A stretch of 64,000 nucleotides of DNA from Anaerolineae bacterium UTCFX2 (GCA_002050125.1 MWTA01000084.1:12978-76977), one strand, 5' to 3'. Positions 34,810 to 45,242 are shown, counted from the stretch's first letter. Program-made: numbers and translations. The notes: a model not told the origin generated them from the sequence alone.

Positions 34810-34837
34810 ATTATAACGGTATGTTGCCAGGTATCAA
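34810..34837 (-). promoter_or_regulatory. Promoter of the PilZ gene
   Basis: Minus-strand -35 TTGATA (34832-34837), 16-base spacer, -10 TATAAT (34810-34815), about 41 bases from the start codon. Confidence 0.6.
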
Positions 34838-34863
34838 GTAGGGAAGGGGTACTGCGGTACTGT

Positions 34864-35928
34864 TCATTCGGTTACGTAGATGGGATTGCTAAAAATCCAA
34901 CCTCTTTTTTGCCCGTGCAGCACAGAATAAACTTCGACGCGATATGCGCCGGTCTCTTTTGCCGGGTGAGTGCAGAGCTTTTGGTTGTTCCACTCATTTA
35001 CGATTGCACCGTTGCAGATCAGGCGGCATTCAGCCTCCGCCGGCAGCCGAATTTGGATCGTGATTCCCCAGCGGGCGGAGATGGTTCCTCCCATCATTGC
35101 CGTGTGTCCATACCCATGGGCATGGAAGCTGAACCCCTTGGTTGTGGCGAGATGATCGTTTGCGACAAAAGCCCGGCCTTGTCTCAACGCCTGATAGATC
35201 AGTTTTTGATCGTGTGCGATTTCACCGGATAACGGCTCTTCCAACAACAAATGGGTATTGATGCCTTGGAAGTGAAACTCATAGGGAAAAACAATCTTTT
35301 TCAAGGGACCGAGTTGAACTTCCAACGCATGCGCGTCGGAGCCGCCGATGCCAACCAGGCGGCGACCAGCAATGAGCTGTTCGTCCCATTTGCGGAGCGT
35401 TTTGGCGAACGGACCTATCGCGATCTTGTGTGGGTTCCAAATATAGAATAATGCGTGGACTTTGGTTTTTAGGTGCCTTTTAAATTCGGAGAAAGCGTTC
35501 CAAATTTCGATCCCCGTAAGGTCTTGGATTCGCCAGTCTTCCCAATTGAGCGCCTCTTCCCCGATTGCTGGGGCAGCAACATCGTCTGGATGAGCGGCAA
35601 ACGAAAGCCCGCCCAGATTTTCAACGGATTTAATCAGCTTCGCCAGGTCGTTGGCGCGGTCAGCTAACTCGACCCCGGCGCCCAGAACTAACAGGTGGTT
35701 TTTTTGGGGTGTGCGCGTGCGGTCATGGATCTCCTCGCCCACCAGCAGCAACAGCTTGCGGTCTCCATCATGGTAGTATCCCTGCGGTCCGTCAACATAA
35801 AGGTTGTGATCCGTCGTGATCACGGCATCCAGACCGGCTTTCAAACCCGCGGCAGCAATTTCGGCGTGCGAGCCAGTCCCATCTGAATAGTGCGAATGAA
35901 CGTGCAGGTTTACGACAATTTCATGCAT
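34864..35928 (-). CDS. PHP-domain metal-dependent phosphoesterase-like protein
   Basis: The 354-aa protein starts with a PHP domain: NLHVHSHYSDGTGSHAE (HxH and Asp metal ligands), VITTDHNLYVDG and, later, FAAHPDDVAAP and GGSDAHALEVQLG. The histidines and aspartates expected for a trinuclear metal site are present. A beta-rich C-terminal part of about 100 residues follows. PHP proteins include histidinol phosphatase, nucleases and nucleotide phosphatases, and the substrate cannot be named. It is divergent from secG. Confidence 0.85.
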   Translation of the reverse strand: MHEIVVNLHVHSHYSDGTGSHAEIAAAGLKAGLDAVITTDHNLYVDGPQGYYHDGDRKLLLLVGEEIHDRTRTPQKNHLLVLGAGVELADRANDLAKLIKSVENLGGLSFAAHPDDVAAPAIGEEALNWEDWRIQDLTGIEIWNAFSEFKRHLKTKVHALFYIWNPHKIAIGPFAKTLRKWDEQLIAGRRLVGIGGSDAHALEVQLGPLKKIVFPYEFHFQGINTHLLLEEPLSGEIAHDQKLIYQALRQGRAFVANDHLATTKGFSFHAHGYGHTAMMGGTISARWGITIQIRLPAEAECRLICNGAIVNEWNNQKLCTHPAKETGAYRVEVYSVLHGQKRGWIFSNPIYVTE

Positions 35929-35959
35929 CTGGAATTGAGATTCGACCTTTTTGCAAGAT

Positions 35960-35988
35960 TTGACGATTCATGGCGCGAAAGGTATAAT
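35960..35988 (+). promoter_or_regulatory. secG promoter
   Basis: -35 TTGACG (35960-35965), 17-base spacer, -10 TATAAT followed by C (35983-35988). Predicted transcription start is near 35995, leaving a leader of about 100 bases with stem-loops (see findings). Confidence 0.8.
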
Positions 35989-36096
35989 CCATCTGCTTAA
36001 AAAAGACCGGTAGATAGCCGGCTTTTGATTTGACTTCACAAGGATTGCCTTACAGCTATAACCTGTTGAGGCAAGAGGAAAGTTCTGGAGGCAAGT

Positions 36097-36321
36097 GTGC
36101 AAACTTATATTGAAATTGCGTTAATTATAACGTCAATCGCTCTAATCGTCAGCGTCATCCTCCAAAGCAAAGGCGCGGGATTGGGCGGTTTGACTGGCGG
36201 CGATTCGGGTGGTATATTCACTGCCCGACGTGGAATAGAAAAAGTTTTGTTCCGGGTCAGCATCGGGTTGAGTGTGCTCTTCTTCATCCTTGCCATTACG
36301 GCAACGTTGATCCAGGTTTGA
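36097..36321 (+). CDS. secG: Protein translocase subunit SecG
   Basis: SecG is the small third subunit of the SecYEG channel. The 74-aa protein has two transmembrane helices (about residues 4-22 and 52-72) and the conserved cytoplasmic loop ILQSKGAGLGGLTGGDSGGI with TARRGIEK. The start is a GTG with GGAGG six bases before it. A binding-protein gene follows after 47 bases. Confidence 0.93.
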   Translation: MQTYIEIALIITSIALIVSVILQSKGAGLGGLTGGDSGGIFTARRGIEKVLFRVSIGLSVLFFILAITATLIQV

Positions 36322-36368
36322 GCAAGCCTCTCTGTTTGGGTTAGCCCACAACTCTCAAAACAAACTTC

Positions 36369-38066
36369 TTGAAAAAGCTCCGCTGGCAAGTTCTTGTAGT
36401 CTTCTTGTCGCTGATCGGCATAGGGGTGTTGCTGCTTGGGCAGGACAAGCCCTTGCTTTCGGGCATCGAGGGTCAGAAGCAACCGGTTGCAGGCGGTTCG
36501 TACACAGAGGCGCTCATTGGCGCTCCTGCGCGGTTAAACCCTCTACTAGATTTCTATAATCAAGTTGACTATGACGTAGACAGCCTGATCTATAGCCGTC
36601 TGATCAATTTTGACGATCGAGGCTTGCCGCATGGCGATTTGGCAAAGGACTGGGGGATTTCTCAGGATGGTAAGCGGTACAGCTTTTCCATTCGGAAGAA
36701 CGCGTTTTGGCACGACGGCAAACCGGTTACCAGCGACGATGTTGTTTTCACCATCGATCTGCTTAAGAACGACGAGATGCCAACGCCGGAGGACATCCGG
36801 GAATTTTGGAAGCAGGTCGAGGTAATTGCACTAGATGACAAGACGCTCCAGTTTACGCTCCCTGAGCCATTTTCACCGTTCTTGGATTATCTAAACATTG
36901 GCATACTTCCTAAACACCTGTTGGAAGGCTTGGCGCCGCGCGAGATCATTGCCTCGACTTTCAATTTACAACCGATTGGCAGCGGGCCGTTTCAGTTCAA
37001 GACTCTGGAATTAGATGCTGAAGTAATTAGCGGGATAGAACTGGAAAGATTCGATGGTTACTACGCAGCCAAACCTTTTCTGGAGCAATTGAATTTTCGT
37101 TATTATCCAAACGCCCAGAGTGCGCTGGATGCTTTGACGAACGGAGAGGTTCAGGGGGTAGGCGGCATTCCAAACGAGGTGTTGCAGAAGGTACTTGAGG
37201 ATGAGAACTTGCAGCTATTTGCGAGTCGCTTGCCGCGCCTGGCGATGATTTATCTGAACCTGGATAATTCAAAGCTGCCATTTTTCAAAGAGCCGGAAAT
37301 TCGCCGGGCGTTGATGCAGGGATTAAATCGCAATTGGATCATCAATCACCTCTTGAAAGGTCAGGCGGTCCTGGCGAATGGGCCGATTTTCCCCGAAAAT
37401 TGGGCTTTTTACAACACCTCGGGCGCGGTCGATTATAACCCTGAGCGCGCGCTGGAACTGCTAAAAGAGGCGGGGTACACCATTCCAGCCGAGGGCGGTC
37501 AAGCACGCCAGAAAGACGGCGTTTCAATGAAGTTTGAACTGGTGCACCCCGACACCGCGCTCTACACGGCGATCGCAGAACGCATTCAGAAGGATTGGGC
37601 GCGTTTGGGGGTGGTGGTGTCCCTCAAAGCGGTTTCAAATGAAGAACTGCTCCAGAACTATCTTGAAAAGCGCAATTATCAAGCCGCGCTGGTCGAGCTT
37701 GATTTCAGCCGATCGCCAGACCCGGACCCCTATCCTTTTTGGCACCAGGGGCAGATCGTGTCCGGTCAGAATTATGCTCAATGGGACGACCGGCAGGTCA
37801 GTGAGTACCTGGAACAGGCGCGCGTTCTAGACGATCTCAACGAGCGTATAAGGCGCTATCGCAACTTTCAGGTGCGTTTTGCGGGGGAGCTTCCAGCGCT
37901 CCCGCTGTTCTACCCCATTTATTCGTTCGCCGTTGACCGGTCAATAAATGGCGTGAGCGTCGGGCCTTTATTTGATCCAAGCGACCGGTTTGCCAATATC
38001 GCTTCCTGGTTTACAAGGACTGCTCCGCAGGCTCAGATCTTTGCCACCGCCACCCCGAATCCATAA
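36369..38066 (+). CDS. Peptide/nickel-type ABC transporter substrate-binding protein
   Basis: The 565-aa protein belongs to the family-5 (DppA/OppA) binding proteins. The N-terminus is a membrane or signal segment (VLVVFLSLIGIGVLLLG). Signatures are YTEALIGAPARLNPLLD, LAKDWGISQDGKRYSFSIRK, FWHDGKPVTSDDVVFTIDLL and IRRALMQGLNRNWIINHLLK. It should capture oligopeptides or similar solutes. No permease or ATPase gene is adjacent. The start is a TTG (MKKLRW) without a clear ribosome-binding site, suggesting coupling to secG. It converges with the transglycosylase gene. Confidence 0.9.
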   Translation: MKKLRWQVLVVFLSLIGIGVLLLGQDKPLLSGIEGQKQPVAGGSYTEALIGAPARLNPLLDFYNQVDYDVDSLIYSRLINFDDRGLPHGDLAKDWGISQDGKRYSFSIRKNAFWHDGKPVTSDDVVFTIDLLKNDEMPTPEDIREFWKQVEVIALDDKTLQFTLPEPFSPFLDYLNIGILPKHLLEGLAPREIIASTFNLQPIGSGPFQFKTLELDAEVISGIELERFDGYYAAKPFLEQLNFRYYPNAQSALDALTNGEVQGVGGIPNEVLQKVLEDENLQLFASRLPRLAMIYLNLDNSKLPFFKEPEIRRALMQGLNRNWIINHLLKGQAVLANGPIFPENWAFYNTSGAVDYNPERALELLKEAGYTIPAEGGQARQKDGVSMKFELVHPDTALYTAIAERIQKDWARLGVVVSLKAVSNEELLQNYLEKRNYQAALVELDFSRSPDPDPYPFWHQGQIVSGQNYAQWDDRQVSEYLEQARVLDDLNERIRRYRNFQVRFAGELPALPLFYPIYSFAVDRSINGVSVGPLFDPSDRFANIASWFTRTAPQAQIFATATPNP

Positions 38067-38098
38067 ATAAAGTCTCATTAGAAGCGGGCATCGGGTCG

Positions 38099-40531
38099 CT
38101 ATGGCTCGCGAGAATATAGAAACCGGTAAATCATGAAATTCTCGTATATGCGCCGGATATAATTCCTGGTTTCAGCAAAAGGGATCACTTCCATAAAAAG
38201 GTCTGGATCATCTTTGGCGAGTTGAACCCAGCTTATGGTGTTTCCAGGACCGCCGTTGTATGCGGCGAGGGCGGCATATAAATCGCCATCGAAGTTCTTG
38301 CGCTGGCGGTTCAGGTAATCTATGCCTAATCTGAGGCTGACTTGCGGGCGGTACAGGTCGTCATCGGTGTAATTCTCGGGCCAGCCAAGGTTTGCCGCGA
38401 TTTCCTCCCCGGTGCGCGGGATAATTTGCATCAGCCCGCGCGCTCCTGCGGATGAGCGTACAAAACCTTCGAAAAGGCTTTCCTGCCGAATTAGCGAGAA
38501 TAATAAGAGCGGATGAAAACCGTACTCCTGCGCAAGGGGGATAACCAGGTCGCCAAAAAAGGTGCCGAACCGAATATGGTTGAAGTACGCCGGCGCGCTT
38601 AACGATGTAGCATCGTTCAAGCCGGCGAGATCCAGCACCTGGCGGGCTGACATAATGGCGGGTCGATACGCCCCTGATTGCAGAAAAATGTCGATCAGGC
38701 GAAAAGTCTTTACCGGGTCTGCTGCGGCGTATTGCCGCAGTACCTCGAACTCGCCGCGGGCTTCGTCATAAAGTCCCAGTTTCCATAACTCCAAACCCCG
38801 GCGCAGATAGGGATCGTTTACCAGATCGCCTGGTCCCGACAGGTCAACATCTGAGGCGATGTTGAACGTCGAACGCATCCAGTCTTCAGCTTTATTTCTT
38901 TCCGCTGGCAGATCGAAAGCCAGGTTGTAACTGAGAGGCGGGTCGAATGCGCCGCGATCGTGCAGATGATCGCGGGCTCGTTCGCTATAATAGCCTGTGG
39001 GATCGATCTCTGCGGCAGTCTTCCACGCCGGGCGGGCGCGCTCAAGGTCACCGGCTGCAGCAAGGGATTTGCCCTGCCAGAAATTTCCCGCGGCTTTGTC
39101 CTCGAGGTTATCCGAGATTGGAATATAACGCTGGAAGGTATCCGCGGCTTTGGAATAATTCTTTAGCCGGTATTGCGCCAATCCAGCCAGAAAGAGCGCT
39201 CTTGAGGCATACTCGCTATCCGGGTAAATGGAAGCAACCCGCTCCCATAATTCAATTGCGCGTTCATATTGGGCGTCGCGCTCCGCAGCTAGCGCCGCGT
39301 CAAACAGAAATTCGGCTGCTCTGGGATGTCCCGGCGATTTCTCGGCGAACAAAGACAATGTGGTGATTGCATCTGAGGCGCGATCCAGGTCAGCCCACTG
39401 CGTATAGCCTTTCATTTCCCAGGCTTCATCCCACAGTCCGTGGTCAGGAAACTTCTCAATCACGATATCCCATTGACGGATCGCCTCTTCGTAGTTACCT
39501 TGCGCAGCCAAAGTGAGACCGTAATAATAATGCGCGGTAGCCGGGTCGGATGGATTGTTTTGGAGATAATGGTCAAAGGCTGCCAGGGCGGGCCCATATT
39601 GACCGGCGTAGTAATCGACGATCCCGCGCTGAAGTTCATTTACGGTGATGTTTGCGTCGACAAGTTCTACCAGCGCCAGATAAGCATCGTATGACTTTGG
39701 ATAATTGTTCACCGAATCAAGATAAGCCGCATATGCCTGATCCGTTTCCCCCAATTCGGTGTAAATCTGCCCTTTCCGCAAATTGACCGCTGCCCGGGTG
39801 TAATCGCTGTTTGTGCGCTGATAAATATCTTCATAAAGCGTTAAAGCAGTTGGCATGTCTCCGGAAAGCTGATAAGCATTTGCCAGTTTCAGCCGAAGCT
39901 GCAATTCGTCGAGCACGCTGCTGGCTTCAAGCGCAGCCTGGTATTCCTGGATAGCCGCGTCAACGTCGCTTGAAGCGAATAACGCATCCGCGGTCCAGTT
40001 TCTGACATAGGCGTCGATTGCGCCAGGTTGTTTTTCCAGGAATTGACGATAATGCTGGGCGGCTTCTGCATATCTTTCCTGGGCTTCCAGCGCCCTGGCA
40101 AGGTAGAAATGCGCATCGGCGGATTGGGGAGAATCGGGGAATTGGGTGGTCAGCTTTTCGATTTGTTCAATTGCGCTATAGTAATTCCGCCCCAAAAGAT
40201 AACTTCGAGCAACCCCCAGCATCGCCTCTGCTTGAAACTGTTTGTTCTGGGTGTCGGATAACGCGGTTTGGAATTCTGTTAGCGCCAGCTCCCAATCCCC
40301 ATAAAATAGCGCTTGTTCAGCGGAATGAATCCGGAACTCGGGCAAAGGGGTTGGAGTTGGCGGCGAGACTGGGGTGGTTGGAACAACCCGTGGCGTTTCC
40401 GGTTCGGCGGCGGACGATTTGCTTGACGATTCAGTGGTTGGGGGGATTTTATAAACGGTCGCAGCCGGCCTGATGCAGGAGGTGAGCAGAACAGAAAGCA
40501 GAACCAGCGCTCGGATCACATTGCGAAACAT
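38099..40531 (-). CDS. TPR-containing lytic murein transglycosylase lipoprotein
   Basis: The 810-aa protein cleaves peptidoglycan glycan strands, producing anhydro-muropeptides. It has a lipoprotein signal (LVLLSVLLTSC), a Thr/Pro spacer and about 450 residues of TPR repeats (for example YFLGRNYYSAIEQIEKL-like units, and AHYYYGLTLAAQGNYEEAI). The C-terminal SLT domain has LFSLIRQESLFEGF with catalytic Glu684, SAGARGLMQIIPRTG and YAALAAYNGGPGN, all intact. The layout is that of Slt-type enzymes but with a much longer TPR part. A TTGACA/TATAGT promoter ends 8 bases before the ATG. Confidence 0.93.
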   Translation of the reverse strand: MFRNVIRALVLLSVLLTSCIRPAATVYKIPPTTESSSKSSAAEPETPRVVPTTPVSPPTPTPLPEFRIHSAEQALFYGDWELALTEFQTALSDTQNKQFQAEAMLGVARSYLLGRNYYSAIEQIEKLTTQFPDSPQSADAHFYLARALEAQERYAEAAQHYRQFLEKQPGAIDAYVRNWTADALFASSDVDAAIQEYQAALEASSVLDELQLRLKLANAYQLSGDMPTALTLYEDIYQRTNSDYTRAAVNLRKGQIYTELGETDQAYAAYLDSVNNYPKSYDAYLALVELVDANITVNELQRGIVDYYAGQYGPALAAFDHYLQNNPSDPATAHYYYGLTLAAQGNYEEAIRQWDIVIEKFPDHGLWDEAWEMKGYTQWADLDRASDAITTLSLFAEKSPGHPRAAEFLFDAALAAERDAQYERAIELWERVASIYPDSEYASRALFLAGLAQYRLKNYSKAADTFQRYIPISDNLEDKAAGNFWQGKSLAAAGDLERARPAWKTAAEIDPTGYYSERARDHLHDRGAFDPPLSYNLAFDLPAERNKAEDWMRSTFNIASDVDLSGPGDLVNDPYLRRGLELWKLGLYDEARGEFEVLRQYAAADPVKTFRLIDIFLQSGAYRPAIMSARQVLDLAGLNDATSLSAPAYFNHIRFGTFFGDLVIPLAQEYGFHPLLLFSLIRQESLFEGFVRSSAGARGLMQIIPRTGEEIAANLGWPENYTDDDLYRPQVSLRLGIDYLNRQRKNFDGDLYAALAAYNGGPGNTISWVQLAKDDPDLFMEVIPFAETRNYIRRIYENFMIYRFLYSREP

Positions 40532-40539
40532 CGCCGGTC

Positions 40540-40568
40540 ACTATACCTGAGGCGCTGACGATTGTCAA
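40540..40568 (-). promoter_or_regulatory. Promoter abutting the transglycosylase start codon
   Basis: Minus-strand -35 TTGACA (40563-40568), 17-base spacer, -10 TATAGT (40540-40545), then 8 bases to the ATG at 40531. The mRNA leader would be 0-2 bases. Confidence 0.75.
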
Positions 40569-40579
40569 TGTTTGAAGGT

Positions 40580-40608
40580 TTGACAGTGAAATCGGAAGAT
40601 GCTAAACT
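40580..40608 (+). promoter_or_regulatory. mtnA operon promoter
   Basis: -35 TTGACA (40580-40585), 17-base spacer, -10 TAAACT (40603-40608). Predicted transcription start is near 40615. The -35 boxes of this and the divergent transglycosylase promoter are 11 bases apart. Confidence 0.75.
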
Positions 40609-40614
40609 GAACGC

Positions 40615-40657
40615 GCCTCGAGCTATGGTTACGTGAGTCGAGGCAGCGAAAATGCTG
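40615..40657 (+). promoter_or_regulatory. Structured 5' leader of mtnA
   Basis: GCCTCGA (40615-40621) pairs with TCGAGGC (40638-40644) around a 16-base loop. A small CAGC/GCTG stem (40644-40647 and 40654-40657) overlaps its foot by one base. The first hairpin begins at the predicted first transcribed base. The GGAG ribosome-binding site lies just after the second stem, so folding could affect translation. Confidence 0.5.
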
Positions 40658-40670
40658 GAGAAATGGCGAT

Positions 40671-41723
40671 ATGAGAACCGTTGAATGGGATTACACCAAC
40701 CACAAGCTGCGTTTAATTGATCAGCACGCGCTGCCTGGCGAATTCAGTTACCTGAGTTTTGGCGATTATCGTGAAGTCGCCCGGGCGATCCGCAACATGG
40801 TGGTTCGCGGCGCGCCGGCAATTGGCGTTACGGCGGCTTTTGGCATGGCATTGGCAGCGCGCCAATCGCGCGCCAGAGATACCGCTTCCTTTTTGCAAGA
40901 CATGAATCGCGCGGCAGAGGAACTCAGGAACGCGCGTCCGACAGCCGTGAACCTGAGCTGGGCGGTCGAGCGTATGTTGGGGGTGATCTCCCGCCAGCCC
41001 GCTACGCCGGAAAGTCTGCGCGCGGCTTTGTTGGATGCCGCCCAACAGTTGGCGGACGAGGATGTGCGCACCAATCAAGAGATGGCGCTTTTTGGTGCCT
41101 CTTTGATCGAGAGTGGGGATACCGTAATTCATCATTGCAACACCGGTTCGCTGGCGGCGGTGGAGTGGGGCACCGCGTTGGGAGTAATCCGCATGGCGCA
41201 CCAGCAAGGGAAAGCAATCCACGTGCTGGTCGATGAAACCCGCCCGCGCTTGCAGGGTTCGAGGTTGACCGCCTGGGAATTGGAGCAGTACGGCATCGAT
41301 TATGCGATTATTACGGACAACGCGGCGGGATATTTCCTCCAAAGCAGGCAGGTCCACAAGGTTTTATTCGGCGCCGATCGAGTTGCCGCAAACGGGGATG
41401 TGGTAAACAAGATCGGGACTTATATGCTGGCGCTTGCCGCGCACGCGAACCATGTCCCAGTGTATCCGGTTGTGCCGCTTTCGACCATTGACCTGGGAAC
41501 GCAGAACGGAGAAGACATCCCAATCGAGCAGCGTTCGCCTGATGAGGTATTGGATTTAATGGTCAATGGAATGCCAGTTGCCCCGGCGGATGCGCGGGCG
41601 CGCAATCCGGCTTTCGATATCACGCCCCACCGTCTCGTGAGCGCGATTGTCACAGAAGCGGGCATTATCTACCCACCATTTAAGCGCAACATCCGCCGAG
41701 CGATCGAGCATAATTTGAAGTAA
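40671..41723 (+). CDS. mtnA: S-methyl-5-thioribose-1-phosphate isomerase
   Basis: MtnA isomerises 5-methylthioribose-1-phosphate to methylthioribulose-1-phosphate in the methionine salvage route. The 350-aa protein has MVVRGAPAIGVTAAFGMAL, catalytic Cys156 in HHCNTGSLA, LVDETRPRLQGSRLTAWEL and FGADRVAANGDVVNKIGTY with the catalytic Asp. The start ATG is preceded by GGAG. The downstream genes (PfkB kinase, adenosylhomocysteinase) also handle SAM by-products, which supports the assignment over the related eIF2B-like or ribose-1,5-bisphosphate isomerases. Confidence 0.95.
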   Translation: MRTVEWDYTNHKLRLIDQHALPGEFSYLSFGDYREVARAIRNMVVRGAPAIGVTAAFGMALAARQSRARDTASFLQDMNRAAEELRNARPTAVNLSWAVERMLGVISRQPATPESLRAALLDAAQQLADEDVRTNQEMALFGASLIESGDTVIHHCNTGSLAAVEWGTALGVIRMAHQQGKAIHVLVDETRPRLQGSRLTAWELEQYGIDYAIITDNAAGYFLQSRQVHKVLFGADRVAANGDVVNKIGTYMLALAAHANHVPVYPVVPLSTIDLGTQNGEDIPIEQRSPDEVLDLMVNGMPVAPADARARNPAFDITPHRLVSAIVTEAGIIYPPFKRNIRRAIEHNLK

Positions 41724-41810
41724 AATAAACACTTGTGCTTGCAGTCAGGCGTCTAGCATTCCTGAAAAATCGGTGCGCGGCACATCGACTTAATCATGCA
41801 AAAGGAAAAC

Positions 41811-42773
41811 ATGGATATTCTCCTGACCGGATCGGTTGCCTTCGACTACTTGATGACTTTTCCGGGCAATTTTAAAGATCACATTCTACCCGAACGTCTG
41901 GAAACGATCAGCCTTTCTTTTTTGGTCGACTCGATGACAAAAATGCCCGGCGGCATCGCCCCGAATATCGCCTACACGATGGCGTTGTTAGGGAGCCACC
42001 CAAGGCTGTGGGCGGCGGTTGGCGAGGATTTCGAAGAATATCGGCATGCGCTTGAGGCAGAGGGGATCGATACTTCCGGTATGCGCGTCATTCCGGGCGT
42101 GTTTACCGCCTCGTTTTTCGTCAACACGGATCGTTCAAACGCCCAGATTGCCAGTTTCTATCCGGGGGCAATGGCGCATTCTGCCGAGCTATCGTTGAAG
42201 TCGGTGAATCCAAAACCTGACCTTGTTGTGATTTCGCCAAGCGATCCGTTCGCGATGCAGCGCTATTGCGAGGAATGCCGCGAATTGAACATCCCGTTTA
42301 TCTATGACCCTTCGCAGCAAATCGTGCGCATGTCCAGCGACGAATTACAGAGCGGCGTTGAGGGGGCTTGGGCGATGTTCGTCAACGATTATGAGTATGC
42401 TTTGATTAAGAAAATGACCGGGCTCGATGCCGGAGCGGTTCTGGGGAACAGCCCAGATTCATTTGTCGTCGTCACGTGCGGAAAGAGAGGCGTGGAGGTA
42501 TACGCGAACTTGGGCTCTTTCGAGACGCCTAGCGTTCAGCCGAAGATGGTGCTGGACCCTACCGGCGTGGGTGACGCATTTCGCGGCGGATTTCTGACCG
42601 GTTTGAAATATGGGTTCGGTTTTGAATTGTGCGCTCAGATGGGCGTGATGTGCGCCACCTATTGCCTTGAGCATAAGGGGTCGCAAGGTCATCGGTTTAC
42701 GCAACAAGAATTTGTTTCTAGATTTCGTGAGAATTTTGACGATCGAGGCAGCCTGGACGGGTTGTTAGAGTGA
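41811..42773 (+). CDS. PfkB-family kinase, probable adenosine kinase
   Basis: The 320-aa protein is a ribokinase/PfkB-fold sugar or nucleoside kinase. It shows ILLTGSVAFDYLMTFPG, MPGGIAPNIAYTMALLG and the anion-hole motif DPTGVGDAFRGGFLTGL with the catalytic Asp. The ATG at 41811 follows AAAGGA by about 6 bases. Its place between mtnA and ahcY suggests adenosine kinase, which would remove the adenosine released by adenosylhomocysteinase. The substrate is inferred from context. Confidence 0.88.
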   Translation: MDILLTGSVAFDYLMTFPGNFKDHILPERLETISLSFLVDSMTKMPGGIAPNIAYTMALLGSHPRLWAAVGEDFEEYRHALEAEGIDTSGMRVIPGVFTASFFVNTDRSNAQIASFYPGAMAHSAELSLKSVNPKPDLVVISPSDPFAMQRYCEECRELNIPFIYDPSQQIVRMSSDELQSGVEGAWAMFVNDYEYALIKKMTGLDAGAVLGNSPDSFVVVTCGKRGVEVYANLGSFETPSVQPKMVLDPTGVGDAFRGGFLTGLKYGFGFELCAQMGVMCATYCLEHKGSQGHRFTQQEFVSRFRENFDDRGSLDGLLE

Positions 42774-42790
42774 ATTCGAGTTCGTCATGA

Positions 42791-44074
<1,284 letters not shown>

Positions 44075-44090
44075 ATCGAACAGGGTTAAG

Positions 44091-45242
44091 ATGCTAGTAA
44101 CACGCGAGAATTTGGAAGCGCAGGAGGCGAACACACTGGCTCCTTATGCCTGTCTTTCGAAAGATTCGCAGGGCAGAAAATACGAGGAGGAAGAACCGGA
44201 ATACCGCACTGTTTTTCAGCGCGATCGCGACCGGATCTTGCATACAACGGCTTTTCGCCGGTTAGAATATAAGACACAGGTCTTCATTAACTATGAGGGG
44301 GATTATTACCGCACCCGACTCACGCATACCCTGGAAGTTGCACAAATCGGGCGTGCGCTGGCGCGGGCGCTGGGGGCGAATGAAGACCTTGTCGAAGCGA
44401 TCAGCCTGGCGCACGATCTGGGGCACAGCGCGTTTGGTCATTCCGGTGAAATGACGCTGGCGCGGCTGATGCGAGACCACGAAGGATTCGATCACAACAA
44501 ACAATCGTTGCGCATAGTCACCGTACTTGAGCGGCGTTATCCCGAATTTCCCGGCTTGAACTTGAGCTGGGAAGTGCGGGAAGGGATTGTGAAACACGAA
44601 TCCGAATACGATACCGCGGACGCGCGTGAATACAACCCGGAATTGCGGGGGCATCTCGAAGCCCAGATTGTCAACATCGCCGATGAATTGGCGTACACCA
44701 CCCATGATCTTGACGACGGGCTAAGGTCGGGAATGCTCACCGCGCACGACTTGGACGGGATTACCCTGTGGGAAATTCTGTTGGAAAGCGTTGGAATTCG
44801 AGGTGCTGACCTGGACGACCTGGCGCGCCACCGGCTGATCCGCCGCATGATTGGGTTGGAAGTTTCAGATCTCATTCACACCACCCATCAAAGGTTGAGG
44901 GATAGCAACGTGCGGTCCGTAGAAGAATTACAGAGCCTTCCCTACAACGTGATGGCGTTTAGCGAAGACATGTACCGGCGTAATCGTGAGATGAAAGACT
45001 TTTTGTACGCCAATCTCTATCGCCATTACCGGGTGGAGCGTATGGCAGTCAAAGCGGCGCAGGTGATCACGCAGCTTTTCGAGGCTTATCTGTCGAAGCC
45101 GGAAATTTTACCCATGCACGTGCGTGAGCAGATCGAGCTATACGGCTTAGAGCGGACGATTTGCGATTATATAGCCGGAATGACGGACAGATTCGCAATC
45201 GAAGAACATCAAAAGATTTTCGATCCACGCGTTAAGCCGTGA
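44091..45242 (+). CDS. HD-domain deoxyguanosinetriphosphate triphosphohydrolase-like protein
   Basis: The 383-aa protein is of the Dgt-like family that removes triphosphate from dNTPs. Conserved segments are FRRLEYKTQVFINYEGDYYR, RLTHTLEVAQIGRALARAL, the HD motif ISLAHDLGHSAFGHSGE, KHESEYDTAD and VNIADELAYTTHDLDDGL. All metal-binding His/Asp residues I expect are present. It starts 16 bases after ahcY and is likely in the same operon. It may control nucleotide pools; the preferred dNTP cannot be stated. Confidence 0.93.
   Translation: MLVTRENLEAQEANTLAPYACLSKDSQGRKYEEEEPEYRTVFQRDRDRILHTTAFRRLEYKTQVFINYEGDYYRTRLTHTLEVAQIGRALARALGANEDLVEAISLAHDLGHSAFGHSGEMTLARLMRDHEGFDHNKQSLRIVTVLERRYPEFPGLNLSWEVREGIVKHESEYDTADAREYNPELRGHLEAQIVNIADELAYTTHDLDDGLRSGMLTAHDLDGITLWEILLESVGIRGADLDDLARHRLIRRMIGLEVSDLIHTTHQRLRDSNVRSVEELQSLPYNVMAFSEDMYRRNREMKDFLYANLYRHYRVERMAVKAAQVITQLFEAYLSKPEILPMHVREQIELYGLERTICDYIAGMTDRFAIEEHQKIFDPRVKP

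Noticed and set aside
36070-36095. GAGGAAAGTTC in the secG leader, like the P4 strand of RNase P RNA
   Set aside because: The rest of the RNase P core is absent and the segment lies directly before the secG GTG, where it includes the ribosome-binding site.
40609-40670. mtnA leader as a known SAM or SAH riboswitch
   Set aside because: Conserved cores of those classes are not present. Only two simple stems can be seen, so it is reported as an unknown leader instead.
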